Counted from the stretch's first letter, positions 17,489 through 25,814 are shown. The stretch is DNA of 64,000 bases from Salsipaludibacter sp963735045 (GCA_963735045.1 CAVTIZ010000003.1:1240001-1304000), one strand, 5' to 3'. Notes: generated by a model from the letters alone, not told the origin. Translations and numbers: made by a program.

Positions 17489-18454
17489 ATGACCGCCACC
17501 CCGTCCCCGGCACTCGACGAGGCCTCCCCCCACGACGGCCACCGCGTGCTGGTCGTGGCCAACCCGCGGGCGGGAACCGGCACCCGTGACGCGCTGGCAA
17601 CCACCACCGCCGCGCTGCGGGCCGCGGGCTGCATCGTCGAGGTCGGCATCACCGACGCACCGGGGGACGGGACCCGGCTGGCCCGCCTGGGCGTGGCGTC
17701 CGGGTGGCGACACGTGGTCGTGGTCGGTGGCGACGGGACCCTCAACGAGGTCGTCAACGGCCTGGTCGACGTCGACGCCGGTACCCCACGCGCAGCGGGA
17801 CTGCGACTGGGCATCGTCGGTGCGGGCACCGGCAGCGACTTCGCCCGCACCTTCGGGCTGGACCGCCGTCCCGAGGTGGCCGTCCGGCACGCCCTCCACA
17901 CGACCACCATGGCCATCGACGTCGCCCGGATCCGCTTCACGGGTCCCGACGGGCGCCCCGGCGTGCGGGCCTTCGTCAACATGGCCACCATCGGTTGGAC
18001 CGCCGCCGTGGTGGGCCACGCCGCCCGTCTGCCCCGGTCGCTGCGCGGGTCGCGCTACGTGGCCGCGGCCATCGCCGCCGCCCCGACGATGCGGGTCGCA
18101 CCGGTCGGACTCGACCTGGACCACACCCATCGCGACGATGCCGTGTGCGAGGTGATCGTCGCCAACGGCCAGTTCTTCGGCGCCGGCATCAAGGTCGCCC
18201 CACGCGCCCTGCCCGACGACGGACGACTCAACGTCCAGACCTGGGCCACCGGCCCCGTCGACGTGCTGCGCGAGCTGCCCAACGTCCGGGTCGGGGAGCA
18301 CCTCGGCCGCCCGGACGTGCACGAGTGGCAGTCCGCGACCGTGCGGGTCGAACCGTCCGGGGCCCCGATGCCCGTCGAGGCCGACGGCGAGCCGTTGGGC
18401 ACGACCCCCGTGGAGATCGACCTCCTGCCGGGGGTGTTGGACCTGGCCGTGTGA
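17489..18454 (+). CDS. Diacylglycerol/sphingosine-type lipid kinase
   Basis: The 321-residue protein has the lipid kinase signatures NPRAGTGTRDAL near the N-terminus, GGDGTLNE at residues 80-87 (ATP binding) and GTGSDFARTFG. The family phosphorylates diacylglycerol or related lipids at the membrane; the natural substrate cannot be read from the sequence. The ATG at 17489 has no strong Shine-Dalgarno sequence; the 188-base gap upstream holds no obvious hairpin. The next gene starts 95 bases downstream on the same strand. Confidence 0.88.
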   Translation: MTATPSPALDEASPHDGHRVLVVANPRAGTGTRDALATTTAALRAAGCIVEVGITDAPGDGTRLARLGVASGWRHVVVVGGDGTLNEVVNGLVDVDAGTPRAAGLRLGIVGAGTGSDFARTFGLDRRPEVAVRHALHTTTMAIDVARIRFTGPDGRPGVRAFVNMATIGWTAAVVGHAARLPRSLRGSRYVAAAIAAAPTMRVAPVGLDLDHTHRDDAVCEVIVANGQFFGAGIKVAPRALPDDGRLNVQTWATGPVDVLRELPNVRVGEHLGRPDVHEWQSATVRVEPSGAPMPVEADGEPLGTTPVEIDLLPGVLDLAV

Positions 18455-18549
18455 CCACCTCCCACCGTGCGCCGCCGACCCCCGACTCCCCGCCACCGGC
18501 CACCGCCCGACCCGCCGGCCATGCCCGAACCCGACCACCGGAGCCACCG

Positions 18550-19644
18550 ATGAGCAGTGCCCGTCTCGACCGCGTCCGCCGCCGACTCCGCGACCTCGAC
18601 GTGGGCGCGCTGCTGGTGGGACCGTCCGCCGACCTGCGCTGGCTGGTGGGCTACGAGGCCATGCCGCTCGAACGCCTGACCATGCTGGTCGTGCCCGCCA
18701 ACGGCGACGCGACGCTGCTGGTCCCCACGCTCGAGCGCGCCCGCGCCGAGGCGTCCGGCGCCGGGGACCTGGTCCGCATCGAGACCTGGGAGGAGGTCGA
18801 GGACCCGATCGAGCGGGTGGCCACACGGCTGGCCGACGTCGGGGCACCCGCCGGCGCGCTGGCCGTGCAGGACCAGTTGTGGACGTCGTTCACCCTGGCG
18901 CTGCAGGCGGCCCTGCCACGGGCCACGTGGCGGGCGGGCAGTCGGGTCACGGGCCCGCTCCGCCAGGTCAAGGACGCGCGGGAGATCGCTGCGCTGCACG
19001 CGGTCGGCGCCGCCATCGACCAGGTGCATGCCGAGGTCGCCGCCCTCCTGCGTCCCGGCCGCACCGAGGCCGAGGTCGGGGCCGACATCGCCGCGAGGAT
19101 CCGCGCGACCCACGACACCGTGGCGTTCGTGATCGTGGCCAGCGGTCCCAACGGGGCCAGCCCGCACCACGAGCTGTCACACCGGACCATCGAGGACGGC
19201 GACCCGGTGGTGGTCGACATCGGCGGCGTGCTGGACGGGTACTGCTCCGACGAGACCCGCAACTACGTCGTGGGGGCGGTCGACCCCGAGTACCAGGAGC
19301 TCCACGACGTCCTCGAGACCGCCCAGGCCGCCGGGGTCGCGGCCGTGCGCCCCGGGGTCACCGCCGCGTCCGTCGACGCCGCCGCCCGGGCCGTCATCGC
19401 CGACGCCGGTCGGGGGGACCAGTTCATCCACCGCACGGGACACGGGATCGGCGTGGACGGCCACGAGGAACCCTGGATCGTGGCCGGCAACGACACCGAG
19501 CTGGTGGCCGGGATGGCCTTCTCCGTCGAGCCGGGCATCTACGTGCCGGGCCGCCACGGCGCGCGCATCGAGGACATCGTCGTGGTCACCGATGACGGTG
19601 TCGAGTCGGCCAACCATCGCCCCCGGACCCTGGCGATCGCATGA
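18550..19644 (+). CDS. M24 family metallopeptidase (Xaa-Pro aminopeptidase/dipeptidase)
   Basis: The 364-residue protein has a creatinase-like N-terminal domain and a pita-bread catalytic domain. The metal ligands are visible: Asp in VVVDIGG, Asp in CSDETRN, His in GHGIGVDGHEEP, Glu in SVEPGIY and Glu in ARIEDIV. Such enzymes cleave peptides with proline at the second position in the cytoplasm and could finish peptides released by the proteasome. M. tuberculosis carries the comparable pepE (Rv2089c) in the same neighbourhood. The stop overlaps the next start (ATGA). Confidence 0.92.
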   Translation: MSSARLDRVRRRLRDLDVGALLVGPSADLRWLVGYEAMPLERLTMLVVPANGDATLLVPTLERARAEASGAGDLVRIETWEEVEDPIERVATRLADVGAPAGALAVQDQLWTSFTLALQAALPRATWRAGSRVTGPLRQVKDAREIAALHAVGAAIDQVHAEVAALLRPGRTEAEVGADIAARIRATHDTVAFVIVASGPNGASPHHELSHRTIEDGDPVVVDIGGVLDGYCSDETRNYVVGAVDPEYQELHDVLETAQAAGVAAVRPGVTAASVDAAARAVIADAGRGDQFIHRTGHGIGVDGHEEPWIVAGNDTELVAGMAFSVEPGIYVPGRHGARIEDIVVVTDDGVESANHRPRTLAIA

Positions 19645-19946
19645 CCTCGGGCGACCGGGATCCCCGGTTGCGCGGTCTGGCCGTGTTCCTCGGTGTCGGG
19701 TTCGGCATCGCCGTCCTGGCCGCCGCGGGCCTCGGGCTGGCCGGTGCCGACGGGCGGGCTGGCGCGGCGGGCCTGCTGCTGGTGCTGTCCCTGGTGGTCG
19801 CGGGGGGCGCGGTGTGGGCGCTGGGCACGGCCGTGGTCGACGAGTACCGCGAGCGACCGGTGGGACGCGCCCGGGTCGTGGTCGGGATCGTGCTGTTCAT
19901 CGCCGCCGCGGCCCTGATGGCCATGACGGCCGGTGTCGGGGGCTGA
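19641..19946 (+). CDS. Small membrane protein, three predicted helices, unknown function
   Basis: The 101-residue protein begins with a short charged segment (MTSGDRDPRLRG) and has three hydrophobic stretches, at about residues 12-33, 41-63 and 79-98, separated by short loops, the second loop being charged (DEYRERPVGRAR). Its ATG overlaps the peptidase stop, so the two genes are translationally coupled. No known domain was recognised. Confidence 0.7.
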   Translation: MTSGDRDPRLRGLAVFLGVGFGIAVLAAAGLGLAGADGRAGAAGLLLVLSLVVAGGAVWALGTAVVDEYRERPVGRARVVVGIVLFIAAAALMAMTAGVGG

Positions 19947-20033
19947 CCCGCGTGGTCGGGATCGTGGTCGGCCGGCACGGGTGACGACGCCCGCGGGCCG
20001 CCGAAGGTCGGGGACTCGCGGGGATCTCGCTGC

Positions 20034-20048
20034 TACCGTTCACCGTCG
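20034..20048 (+). promoter_or_regulatory. Putative leaderless promoter of the amidohydrolase gene
   Basis: TACCGT (20034-20039) is followed after 8 bases by a GTG codon (20048) that opens the amidohydrolase frame. No ribosome binding site lies between them, which fits transcription starting at or next to the start codon. Confidence 0.35.
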
Positions 20049-21709
20049 TGTTGCCGTTTGGCAACCCCGTCGGCACCCACGGACTGCTGATGAACCCGAT
20101 CGGGGATCTCGGGGCACCGCCACCGGCCTCCACCGTGCGCGCGACCTCGCCGCGTGCGGTCGAGCCCCAGCCGGACGTCCTGCCACCACGCGGCGTGCTG
20201 GTCACTGCCGATCGCATCGTGACGCTCGGCCACGGTCGCTACCAGGCACGCGCCGCGCTGGTCCGTGGGACGCGGGTCGTGTGGGTCGGCGACGACCCCG
20301 ACCTGGCACCGCCCTACGCCCGCCGCGTCGACCTCGACGGCTGCGTGGTCGGCCCGGCCTTCGTCGACAGCCACGTCCACCTCACCCCGACCGGCATCAG
20401 CCAGCTCGGGCTGGACCTGTCCTCGACGCGATCCTCGGGTGACCTGCTGCATGCCGTGCGGTTGCACGCCGAACACCACGCCGGCCGGGTCATCTGGGGT
20501 CACGGATGGGACGACCACGCCTGGGACACCGACCTGCCCACCCCCGACGAGTTGCACGAGGCAGCCGGGGGTCGCCCCGTCACCCTCAGTCGCATCGACG
20601 GGCACTCGTCGCTGGTCGACACCCTGACGTTGCAGTCCGCACCGCTGGCACGCGCGGGCGGGATCGAACGCGACGCCGACGGTCGCCCCACGGGGGTGCT
20701 CCGGCGTGACGCCAACAAGGTGGCCCGACGGTGGGCCGTCGGGGCGATGTCGGACGACGACCTGTCGCAGGCCCGGCACGAGGCGGCGCGAATCGCCGTC
20801 TCGCGGGGCGTGGGCACGGTCCACGAGATGGGCGGACCGGATGCGATGGGGGCCGACGACTTCGACGCCTGGCGGACGGGGGAGTGGCCGGTCGAGGTGA
20901 TCCCGTACTGGGGCGAACCCGACCTGGGCTTCGTGCTCGAACGCGACCTGCGCCACATCGGCGGGGACATCTGGCTCGACGGCAGCATGGGATCCCACAC
21001 CGCCGCGCTCACCCGACCCTATGCCGACCATCCCGGTTCGGGCTCGCTGGAGTACGAGGACGAGACCCTGGTGGAGTTGTTCGCCGAGGCGACCCACGCC
21101 GGGGTGCAGGTCGCGGTCCACGCCATCGGGGACGCCGCCATCGACCAGGCCCTGCGCTGTTGGCAGCAGGTCGTCCAGCGGCTGCCCGACCACCTCGCCG
21201 ACGCCGTGCGCCGCCTGCGCCACCGCATCGAGCACGCCGAGGTCGTGCGCCCCGACCAGCTCGACCGGATGGTCGAGCTGGGACTGGTGGTGTCGGCCCA
21301 ACCGGTGTTCGAGCAGCTGTGGGGCGGCCCCGGCAACCTCTACGAACGTCGGCTCGGGCCCGAGCGCGCCGCGACCACGAACCCCTACCGAACCCTCGCC
21401 GACCGCGGCATCGCGCTGGCGTTCGGCTCCGACGCCAATGTCACCCCCATCGACCCGTGGGACATGGTGTGGGCGGCCGAGCACCGCGTGCAACCCGAGC
21501 ACGAGATCACCCGGCTCGAGGCCGTGTCGGCGTCGACCCTCGGCGGGCGCCACGCCGCCAGGCAGGAGCGCTGGGTCGGCGTGCTGCGGGCCGGCATGCG
21601 AGCCGACCTGTGTGCCTGGGAGGGCGACCCCTACGAACGCGACGACCCCCGCGGCAGCACCTGCGTGCTGACCATGGTCCGCGGCCGGGTCGTCCACGGC
21701 ACCCTCTGA
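20048..21709 (+). CDS. YtcJ-like amidohydrolase (amidohydrolase family 3)
   Basis: The protein is a metal-dependent hydrolase of the YtcJ/NfdA type. It shows the metal motif DSHVHL after GPAFV, a central DGSMGSHTAAL segment, AVHAIGDAA, RIEHAE and FGSDANV, in the usual order. Substrates of this group vary (amides, formamides) and cannot be told from sequence. The start is uncertain: GTG at 20048 (553 residues) has a -10 element 8 bases upstream, while ATG at 20090 (539 residues) lies closer to the domain; neither has a clear ribosome binding site. Confidence 0.85.
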   Translation: MLPFGNPVGTHGLLMNPIGDLGAPPPASTVRATSPRAVEPQPDVLPPRGVLVTADRIVTLGHGRYQARAALVRGTRVVWVGDDPDLAPPYARRVDLDGCVVGPAFVDSHVHLTPTGISQLGLDLSSTRSSGDLLHAVRLHAEHHAGRVIWGHGWDDHAWDTDLPTPDELHEAAGGRPVTLSRIDGHSSLVDTLTLQSAPLARAGGIERDADGRPTGVLRRDANKVARRWAVGAMSDDDLSQARHEAARIAVSRGVGTVHEMGGPDAMGADDFDAWRTGEWPVEVIPYWGEPDLGFVLERDLRHIGGDIWLDGSMGSHTAALTRPYADHPGSGSLEYEDETLVELFAEATHAGVQVAVHAIGDAAIDQALRCWQQVVQRLPDHLADAVRRLRHRIEHAEVVRPDQLDRMVELGLVVSAQPVFEQLWGGPGNLYERRLGPERAATTNPYRTLADRGIALAFGSDANVTPIDPWDMVWAAEHRVQPEHEITRLEAVSASTLGGRHAARQERWVGVLRAGMRADLCAWEGDPYERDDPRGSTCVLTMVRGRVVHGTL

Positions 21710-21720
21710 CCCACCCGTCC

Positions 21721-21790
21721 CTCACTCTCCCAACCCCCCGCCCGTCCCTCACTCTCCCAACCCCCACGCTGGCTCACTCTCCCAACCCCC
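21721..21790. repeat. C-rich tandem repeat, three 18-bp copies
   Basis: CTCACTCTCCCAACCCCC occurs at 21721-21738, 21748-21765 and 21773-21790. It opens a 392-base gene-free stretch after the amidohydrolase. The C-rich character continues to about 21840. Confidence 0.85.
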
Positions 21791-21810
21791 ACGCTGGCTC
21801 CCTCCTGAGC

Positions 21811-21935
21811 CCCCACCCCCTCCCACACCCCCAAGCCCACACGGCCACCGGGTGCGATCCGGCCGGGATCTCGGCCGGATCGATCACGGTGGCGGGTCCG
21901 GGGCCGGGGGTGGGTCAGGGCGGGAGGGGGTGGGG
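21811..21935. repeat. 14-bp perfect inverted repeat bracketing a REP-like hairpin
   Basis: CCCCACCCCCTCCC (21811-21824) is exactly complementary in reverse to GGGAGGGGGTGGGG (21922-21935). The 97 bases between them include the hairpin at 21855-21882, so the transcript or single-stranded DNA could form a nested structure. Confidence 0.7.
21855..21882. repeat. REP-like hairpin, single copy
   Basis: CGATCCGGCCG (21855-21865) and CGGCCGGATCG (21872-21882) form an 11-bp perfect stem with a GGATCT loop. The surrounding sequence GGGTGCG...GGCCGGGAT...CACG(G/A)TGGCGG aligns with the tandem elements at 49048-49313, so both belong to one repeat family. Confidence 0.7.
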
Positions 21936-22013
21936 CGGGGGGGTGGGTCGGGGCGGAAGGGGGTCGGGGCGGAAGGGGGTCGGGGCGGGCGGGGGTCGGC
22001 CGGGTTCCCGGGA
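21898..22013 (+). repeat. G-rich tract with G-quadruplex potential
   Basis: About 115 bases on the plus strand consist of G-runs of 3-7 separated by one to three other bases, including repeated GGGGTCGGGGCGGAA-type units. The tract lies about 90 bases before the DUF4193 gene and upstream of its putative -10 element. Confidence 0.75.
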
Positions 22014-22056
22014 CCGCTCGGGCGGGGGCGCGTGCGGTGGGGCCGAGGGGATGCGG

Positions 22057-22062
22057 TATGGT
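22057..22062 (+). promoter_or_regulatory. Putative -10 element of the DUF4193 gene
   Basis: TATGGT fits TANNNT and gives a leader of about 33 bases that contains the GGAGG ribosome binding site at 22089-22093. Confidence 0.5.
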
Positions 22063-22101
22063 CCGGCGCGTTGCCCGCGTTCGTCCCCGGAGGCGATGAT
22101 C

Positions 22102-22593
22102 ATGGCCGACTTCGACGACGTCGAGATCGACGAGCTCGAAGCGCTCGACGACGAGCTGGACCCCGACCTCGAGGAGGCCCTCGGTGAGGACTTCGAGGGG
22201 TTGGACGACGACGACCTCGAGGACTACGACCTCGCGGACCTCGAACTCGACGAGGACGACGACGAGGACGACGCATCCGACGGCGACGACGACGGTCCCG
22301 ATGACGACCCCGACGGCGGGGTGGACGACGAGACCGCCGACGAGGGGGTCGCACACGCCGCCGCGGCCGAGCCCGGCGAGGTCGTGGCGCCCGGTGGCGG
22401 GGCCGCCACGGCACTGCTGGAGGACGACGACCTGCTCGACGACGTCGAGGATGCGCCGGCCCCCCTGGACCGCGAGCTGGACGTCGACGACGAGGTGCGC
22501 GAGGGCGAGTTCGTGTGTCGCTCCTGCTTCATGGCCAAGCGCGAGTCCGCGCTGGCCGACGAGGAGAACATGCTCTGCCGGGACTGCGTCTGA
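22102..22593 (+). CDS. Hyperacidic protein with C-terminal DUF4193 zinc-ribbon-like motif
   Basis: The 163-residue protein has no Lys or Arg in its first 123 residues, which are dominated by Asp and Glu, and ends in EFVCRSCFMAKRES and LCRDCV. Cys139, Cys142, Cys159 and Cys162 form two CxxC pairs, the pattern of the actinobacterial DUF4193 family, which usually has about 100 residues; the extra length here is acidic low-complexity sequence. The start at 22102 is 8 bases after GGAGG, while an ATG at 22096 is only 2 bases away. Its function is unknown; zinc binding and a regulatory role are guesses. Confidence 0.8.
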   Translation: MADFDDVEIDELEALDDELDPDLEEALGEDFEGLDDDDLEDYDLADLELDEDDDEDDASDGDDDGPDDDPDGGVDDETADEGVAHAAAAEPGEVVAPGGGAATALLEDDDLLDDVEDAPAPLDRELDVDDEVREGEFVCRSCFMAKRESALADEENMLCRDCV

Positions 22594-22644
22594 CGTCCCG
22601 ACCACGATCCCCGTCGTGACCACCGTCCGTGCCGGAATCCCGAC

Positions 22645-24252
22645 GTGCCCGTGAGGCACGACCACGCTCCCAAAGCCGTCCCCGTGGTCCCGTGGCCCGT
22701 TCCGTGGCTGGCCGCGATCGCCGCCGGCGTGCTGCTCGTGCTGGCCCAGCCCCCCGTCGCCGCCCGGCCCCTGGCCTTCCTGGTGCCCGCGCTGCTGGCC
22801 TTCGCGGCCGAATCCGCGCCGGGCATCGGGCGTCGACCGGCCACCCTCGGCGTCGTGGGAGGGCTCGTCGGCAACATGTGGTTGGTCCACTGGGTGTCGT
22901 TGCGCGCCGGGCTGCTCGCCTGGGTCCTGCTCGGGCTGGTCGGAGCTGCCTGGTGGGCGTTGTCCGCCGAACTGTTGGCCTGGGCCCTGCGACGGAGGTG
23001 GTCGACCGTGATCGCCCCCCTGCTGTGGGTCGGGGTCGACGCATGGCGAGGGTCGTGGCCACTGAGCGGGTTCGGGTGGGGGACGCTGGGCGTCGCCCAG
23101 GCCGGCAGCGACTGGCTCGCCCCGCTGGCCCGGGTGCTGGGGGAGAAGGGCCTCACGCTCGCCGTCGTGGCGATGTCGCTGTCGGCCTGGGTCGCCGTGC
23201 GCGACGGCTGGATCGCCCACGTCGCCACCCGCCGCGAGGATCCGACACCCTCCCCGGACGCCCCGATCGCGACGACCCCGGCGCTGGAGGCCGCGCGGTT
23301 CGGCCTCGCCGGCCTCGTCGCCACGGTCCTGGTGGTGACGCTGGTCACCGTCGAGCCCCCACCCGAGACGGGGACCCTGGACGTCCTGGCCGTGCAGGGC
23401 AACGACCTCGAGTTCCCCACCGGGCCCTACCTCCAGGACGCCCGGACCGTGGCTCGTCAGGCACTGGAGGCGACCGAGGCGAGCGTGGCGGCGGACGGCC
23501 CGCCGGCACTGGTGGTGTGGCCGGAGGGGACCGTGGGCATGGACCCCGCCCGCGACGCCGAGCTGGCCGGCATCGTGGACCGGGCCGGTGCGGTCACCGA
23601 GGGACGCCTGGTGCTGGGCACCGACTTCGAGAACCCCGACGGCGACGGCCTGTTCCGGGTCAGCACCCGCGTGGCCACCGACGGCACCCTCGGCCCGACC
23701 TACGTCAAGCGCCAGTTGGTGCCGTTCGGGGAGTACGTGCCGTTCCGGTCGCTGCTGTCGTGGTACCCGCCGTTGGAGCAGGTGCCCCGCGACGTCATCC
23801 CCGGGACCGAGCCGGCCAGCCTGGACGTGGACGGGACGTCGGTGGCGGTCGCGATCTGCTTCGAGTCGATGTACCCGGAGGTGGTGCGCTCCAACCTGCT
23901 GGCCGGGGACCGCCCGTCCGAGCTGGTGGTCGTGTCGACCTCCGACTCGTCCTACGGGCGCAGCGGCCAGCCGGCCCAGCACGTCGACCAGTCGAGGATG
24001 CGCGCACTCGAGACCGGGCGCTGGGTCGTCCATGCGACCACGTCCGGCATCACCACGCTGGTCGATCCGTCGGGCACCCTGCACGGTGGCACCGACCTGT
24101 TCACCGTCGACACGGTCCGCGGCGAGGTCGGCCTGGTCACCGGCCTGACGCCCTTCCTGCGGATCGGCGACGTCCTGGCCCCGACCACGCGACTGCTCGT
24201 GGTGCTCGTGCTGCTGTCCCTGCTCATCCACCGCCTCCGGACCCGACGATGA
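22645..24252 (+). CDS. lnt: Apolipoprotein N-acyltransferase Lnt
   Basis: Lnt adds the third acyl chain to the N-terminal Cys of lipoproteins. The 535-residue protein has about six N-terminal membrane helices and a nitrilase-like domain with the catalytic triad visible as Glu in WPEGTVG, Lys in YVKRQLVPFGEYVP and Cys in AICFESMYPE, followed by a last C-terminal helix. It may start at GTG 22645 or 22651. Its stop overlaps the start of the mannosyltransferase gene. In M. tuberculosis these two functions are fused in Ppm1 (Rv2051c). Confidence 0.94.
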   Translation: MPVRHDHAPKAVPVVPWPVPWLAAIAAGVLLVLAQPPVAARPLAFLVPALLAFAAESAPGIGRRPATLGVVGGLVGNMWLVHWVSLRAGLLAWVLLGLVGAAWWALSAELLAWALRRRWSTVIAPLLWVGVDAWRGSWPLSGFGWGTLGVAQAGSDWLAPLARVLGEKGLTLAVVAMSLSAWVAVRDGWIAHVATRREDPTPSPDAPIATTPALEAARFGLAGLVATVLVVTLVTVEPPPETGTLDVLAVQGNDLEFPTGPYLQDARTVARQALEATEASVAADGPPALVVWPEGTVGMDPARDAELAGIVDRAGAVTEGRLVLGTDFENPDGDGLFRVSTRVATDGTLGPTYVKRQLVPFGEYVPFRSLLSWYPPLEQVPRDVIPGTEPASLDVDGTSVAVAICFESMYPEVVRSNLLAGDRPSELVVVSTSDSSYGRSGQPAQHVDQSRMRALETGRWVVHATTSGITTLVDPSGTLHGGTDLFTVDTVRGEVGLVTGLTPFLRIGDVLAPTTRLLVVLVLLSLLIHRLRTRR

Positions 24253-25043
24253 CCCCGCCCGAGGACCCGCCCGACAACGCGGCACTGGTCGTCATCCCGA
24301 CCTACAACGAACGCCAGACGCTGCCGGAGCTGCTTCCCCGCGTGCTGGACGGTCCCACGGGGGTCGACGTGCTGGTCGTCGACGACGCGTCGCCCGACGG
24401 CACGGGGGAGTGGGCGGCCGCGCAGGCGGCCGGGGAGCCGCGCCTGTCGGTGCTGCACCGGCCCGGCAAGCAGGGGTTGGGGGCGGCCTACCGTGCCGGA
24501 CTCGGCGTGGGCCTCGCCCGGGGCTACGACCTGTTGGTCGAGATGGACGCCGACCTGTCCCACGACCCGGTGCACCTGCCGGCCCTGCTCGCCGCCGCCG
24601 AGCGCGCCGACCTCGTGCTGGGCTCGCGCTACGTCCCCGGGGGCGGCACCGCGAACTGGCCCTGGCACCGGCGAGCCCTGTCGGCCGGTGGCAACATCTA
24701 CGTACGGACCCTCACCGGGGTGCCCGTCCACGACGCCACCTCCGGCTACCGGGTGTTCCGCCGGGCGGTGTTGGAGGAGATCGGGCTGGCCGACCTGACC
24801 TCCGAGGGCTACTCGTTCCAACTCGAGACCGTGCTGGCCGCCTACCGCGCGGGGTTCGTGCTCGACGAGGTCCCGATCCGGTTCGTGGAGCGCTCGGCCG
24901 GTGCGTCCAAGATCTCGCGCGGGATCGTGCTCGAGGCGATGGCGCGAGTCGTGGGCTGGGCGGGCGACCGCCCACGCCATCCCGACGGCCGCCACCCGCG
25001 CTCGGTGCGCGCCACGACCGCCCCGGAGGGCCGGGTAGCCTGA
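24249..25043 (+). CDS. Polyprenol-phosphate mannosyltransferase (Ppm/DPM1-like)
   Basis: The 264-residue GT2 glycosyltransferase has the expected motifs: VVIPTYNERQTL, VVDDASPDGTG, the metal-binding EMDADLSHDP and GSRYVPGG. The family makes polyprenyl-phosphate-mannose from GDP-mannose at the membrane, the donor for protein O-mannosylation and lipoglycans. There is no C-terminal membrane domain, as in the catalytic half of Ppm1. The ATG overlaps the lnt stop (ATGA), so the two products are probably made in fixed proportion and may form a complex, as the fused mycobacterial domains suggest. Confidence 0.92.
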   Translation: MTPPEDPPDNAALVVIPTYNERQTLPELLPRVLDGPTGVDVLVVDDASPDGTGEWAAAQAAGEPRLSVLHRPGKQGLGAAYRAGLGVGLARGYDLLVEMDADLSHDPVHLPALLAAAERADLVLGSRYVPGGGTANWPWHRRALSAGGNIYVRTLTGVPVHDATSGYRVFRRAVLEEIGLADLTSEGYSFQLETVLAAYRAGFVLDEVPIRFVERSAGASKISRGIVLEAMARVVGWAGDRPRHPDGRHPRSVRATTAPEGRVA

Positions 25044-25067
25044 GCCATTCGGTCGGCCTGCCATCGC

Positions 25068-25143
25068 GCCCCTGTCGTCCAGCGGTCGAGGATCCCACCC
25101 TTTCAAGGTGGTGACGCGGGTTCGAATCCCGTCGGGGGTACCA
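25068..25143 (+). tRNA. tRNA-Glu (anticodon TTC)
   Basis: A full cloverleaf can be drawn: acceptor GCCCCTG pairs with CGGGGGT, the anticodon stem CCACC/GGTGG holds the loop CTTTCAA with anticodon TTC at 25102-25104, and the T-arm GCGGG-TTCGAAT-CCCGT is standard. The discriminator is A and CCA is encoded (25141-25143). It lies 24 bases after the mannosyltransferase gene and 43 bases before the next gene. No integrated element follows it. Confidence 0.96.
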
Positions 25144-25186
25144 GGCAGGTCGGACCGTTCCCCACCGCAGACCCGCAAGGAGCCCC

Positions 25187-25657
25187 GTGGCAGCCACGAC
25201 CTCGATCCAGATCCCGGTGGAGCGGCAGAAGGCCGCCCAGGCCGCCGGCACGTTCGACCTCGACGAGCTCCCCGGCATCCTGTCCAGCCCCGACGCGGCC
25301 GTCCGCCTCGCCAAGACCGCCAAGGGTGACAAGCCGCTCAAGGGCGTGCGCACCCTCAACTCGCTGTGCAAGATCTCCAACGGCCAGCTGATCGCGAACT
25401 ACGGTCGCTCCGAGTCCCGTTGGGCCCAGACCTACCAGCGCCGACGCGCCGGCAACGCCGACGTGCACGAACTGTTGTCCTACGCCCGCCAACTGGTGGC
25501 CATCAGCCCCGACGGAGAGCTGGGCATCTTCCTCATGGGCCACGCCGGCCAGGGTTCCTGCATCCCGCTGTGGGTGCCCCAGGAGGAGGTCACCCTGACC
25601 ACCCAGCCCAACGACATCGTCATGCGCTTCGAGGAGTGCCCGCTCGACGACTGGTGA
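25187..25657 (+). CDS. Conserved hypothetical protein, unknown function
   Basis: The 156-residue product is soluble-looking, with no signal peptide or membrane helix. AAGGAG precedes the GTG start by 8 bases. The N-terminal 60 residues are helical and Lys/Ala-rich; the C-terminal half has a globular pattern with LCKISNGQLIANYG, ARQLVAISPDGELGIF and WVPQEEVTL. It holds three cysteines without a recognisable metal motif. It sits directly downstream of tRNA-Glu, possibly in the same transcript. I do not recognise the family. Confidence 0.8.
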   Translation: MAATTSIQIPVERQKAAQAAGTFDLDELPGILSSPDAAVRLAKTAKGDKPLKGVRTLNSLCKISNGQLIANYGRSESRWAQTYQRRRAGNADVHELLSYARQLVAISPDGELGIFLMGHAGQGSCIPLWVPQEEVTLTTQPNDIVMRFEECPLDDW

Positions 25658-25814
25658 TCGTCGGACCTCCGCGCGGCTCGTGATGGGCTCGCGACCCACC
25701 GACGGACTGCGGCCGGGGGATCGGCGCGTCGATGCGCCGCTGCGTGGATGCGGTGTGAGGATGGATGCGCGGCCGGGGTGTGGATGGGTCCACGGGTCGG
25801 TCGCACCCACGGGA

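Noticed and set aside
14448..17600. Long open reading frame (about 1050 codons) on the minus strand opposite helY
   Set aside because: It is the antisense shadow of helY; high-GC codon bias keeps such frames open. Its composition is Gly/Arg/Val-rich without domains.
25068..25143. Integrative element inserted at tRNA-Glu
   Set aside because: No integrase, no duplicated tRNA 3' end and no composition change follow the tRNA.
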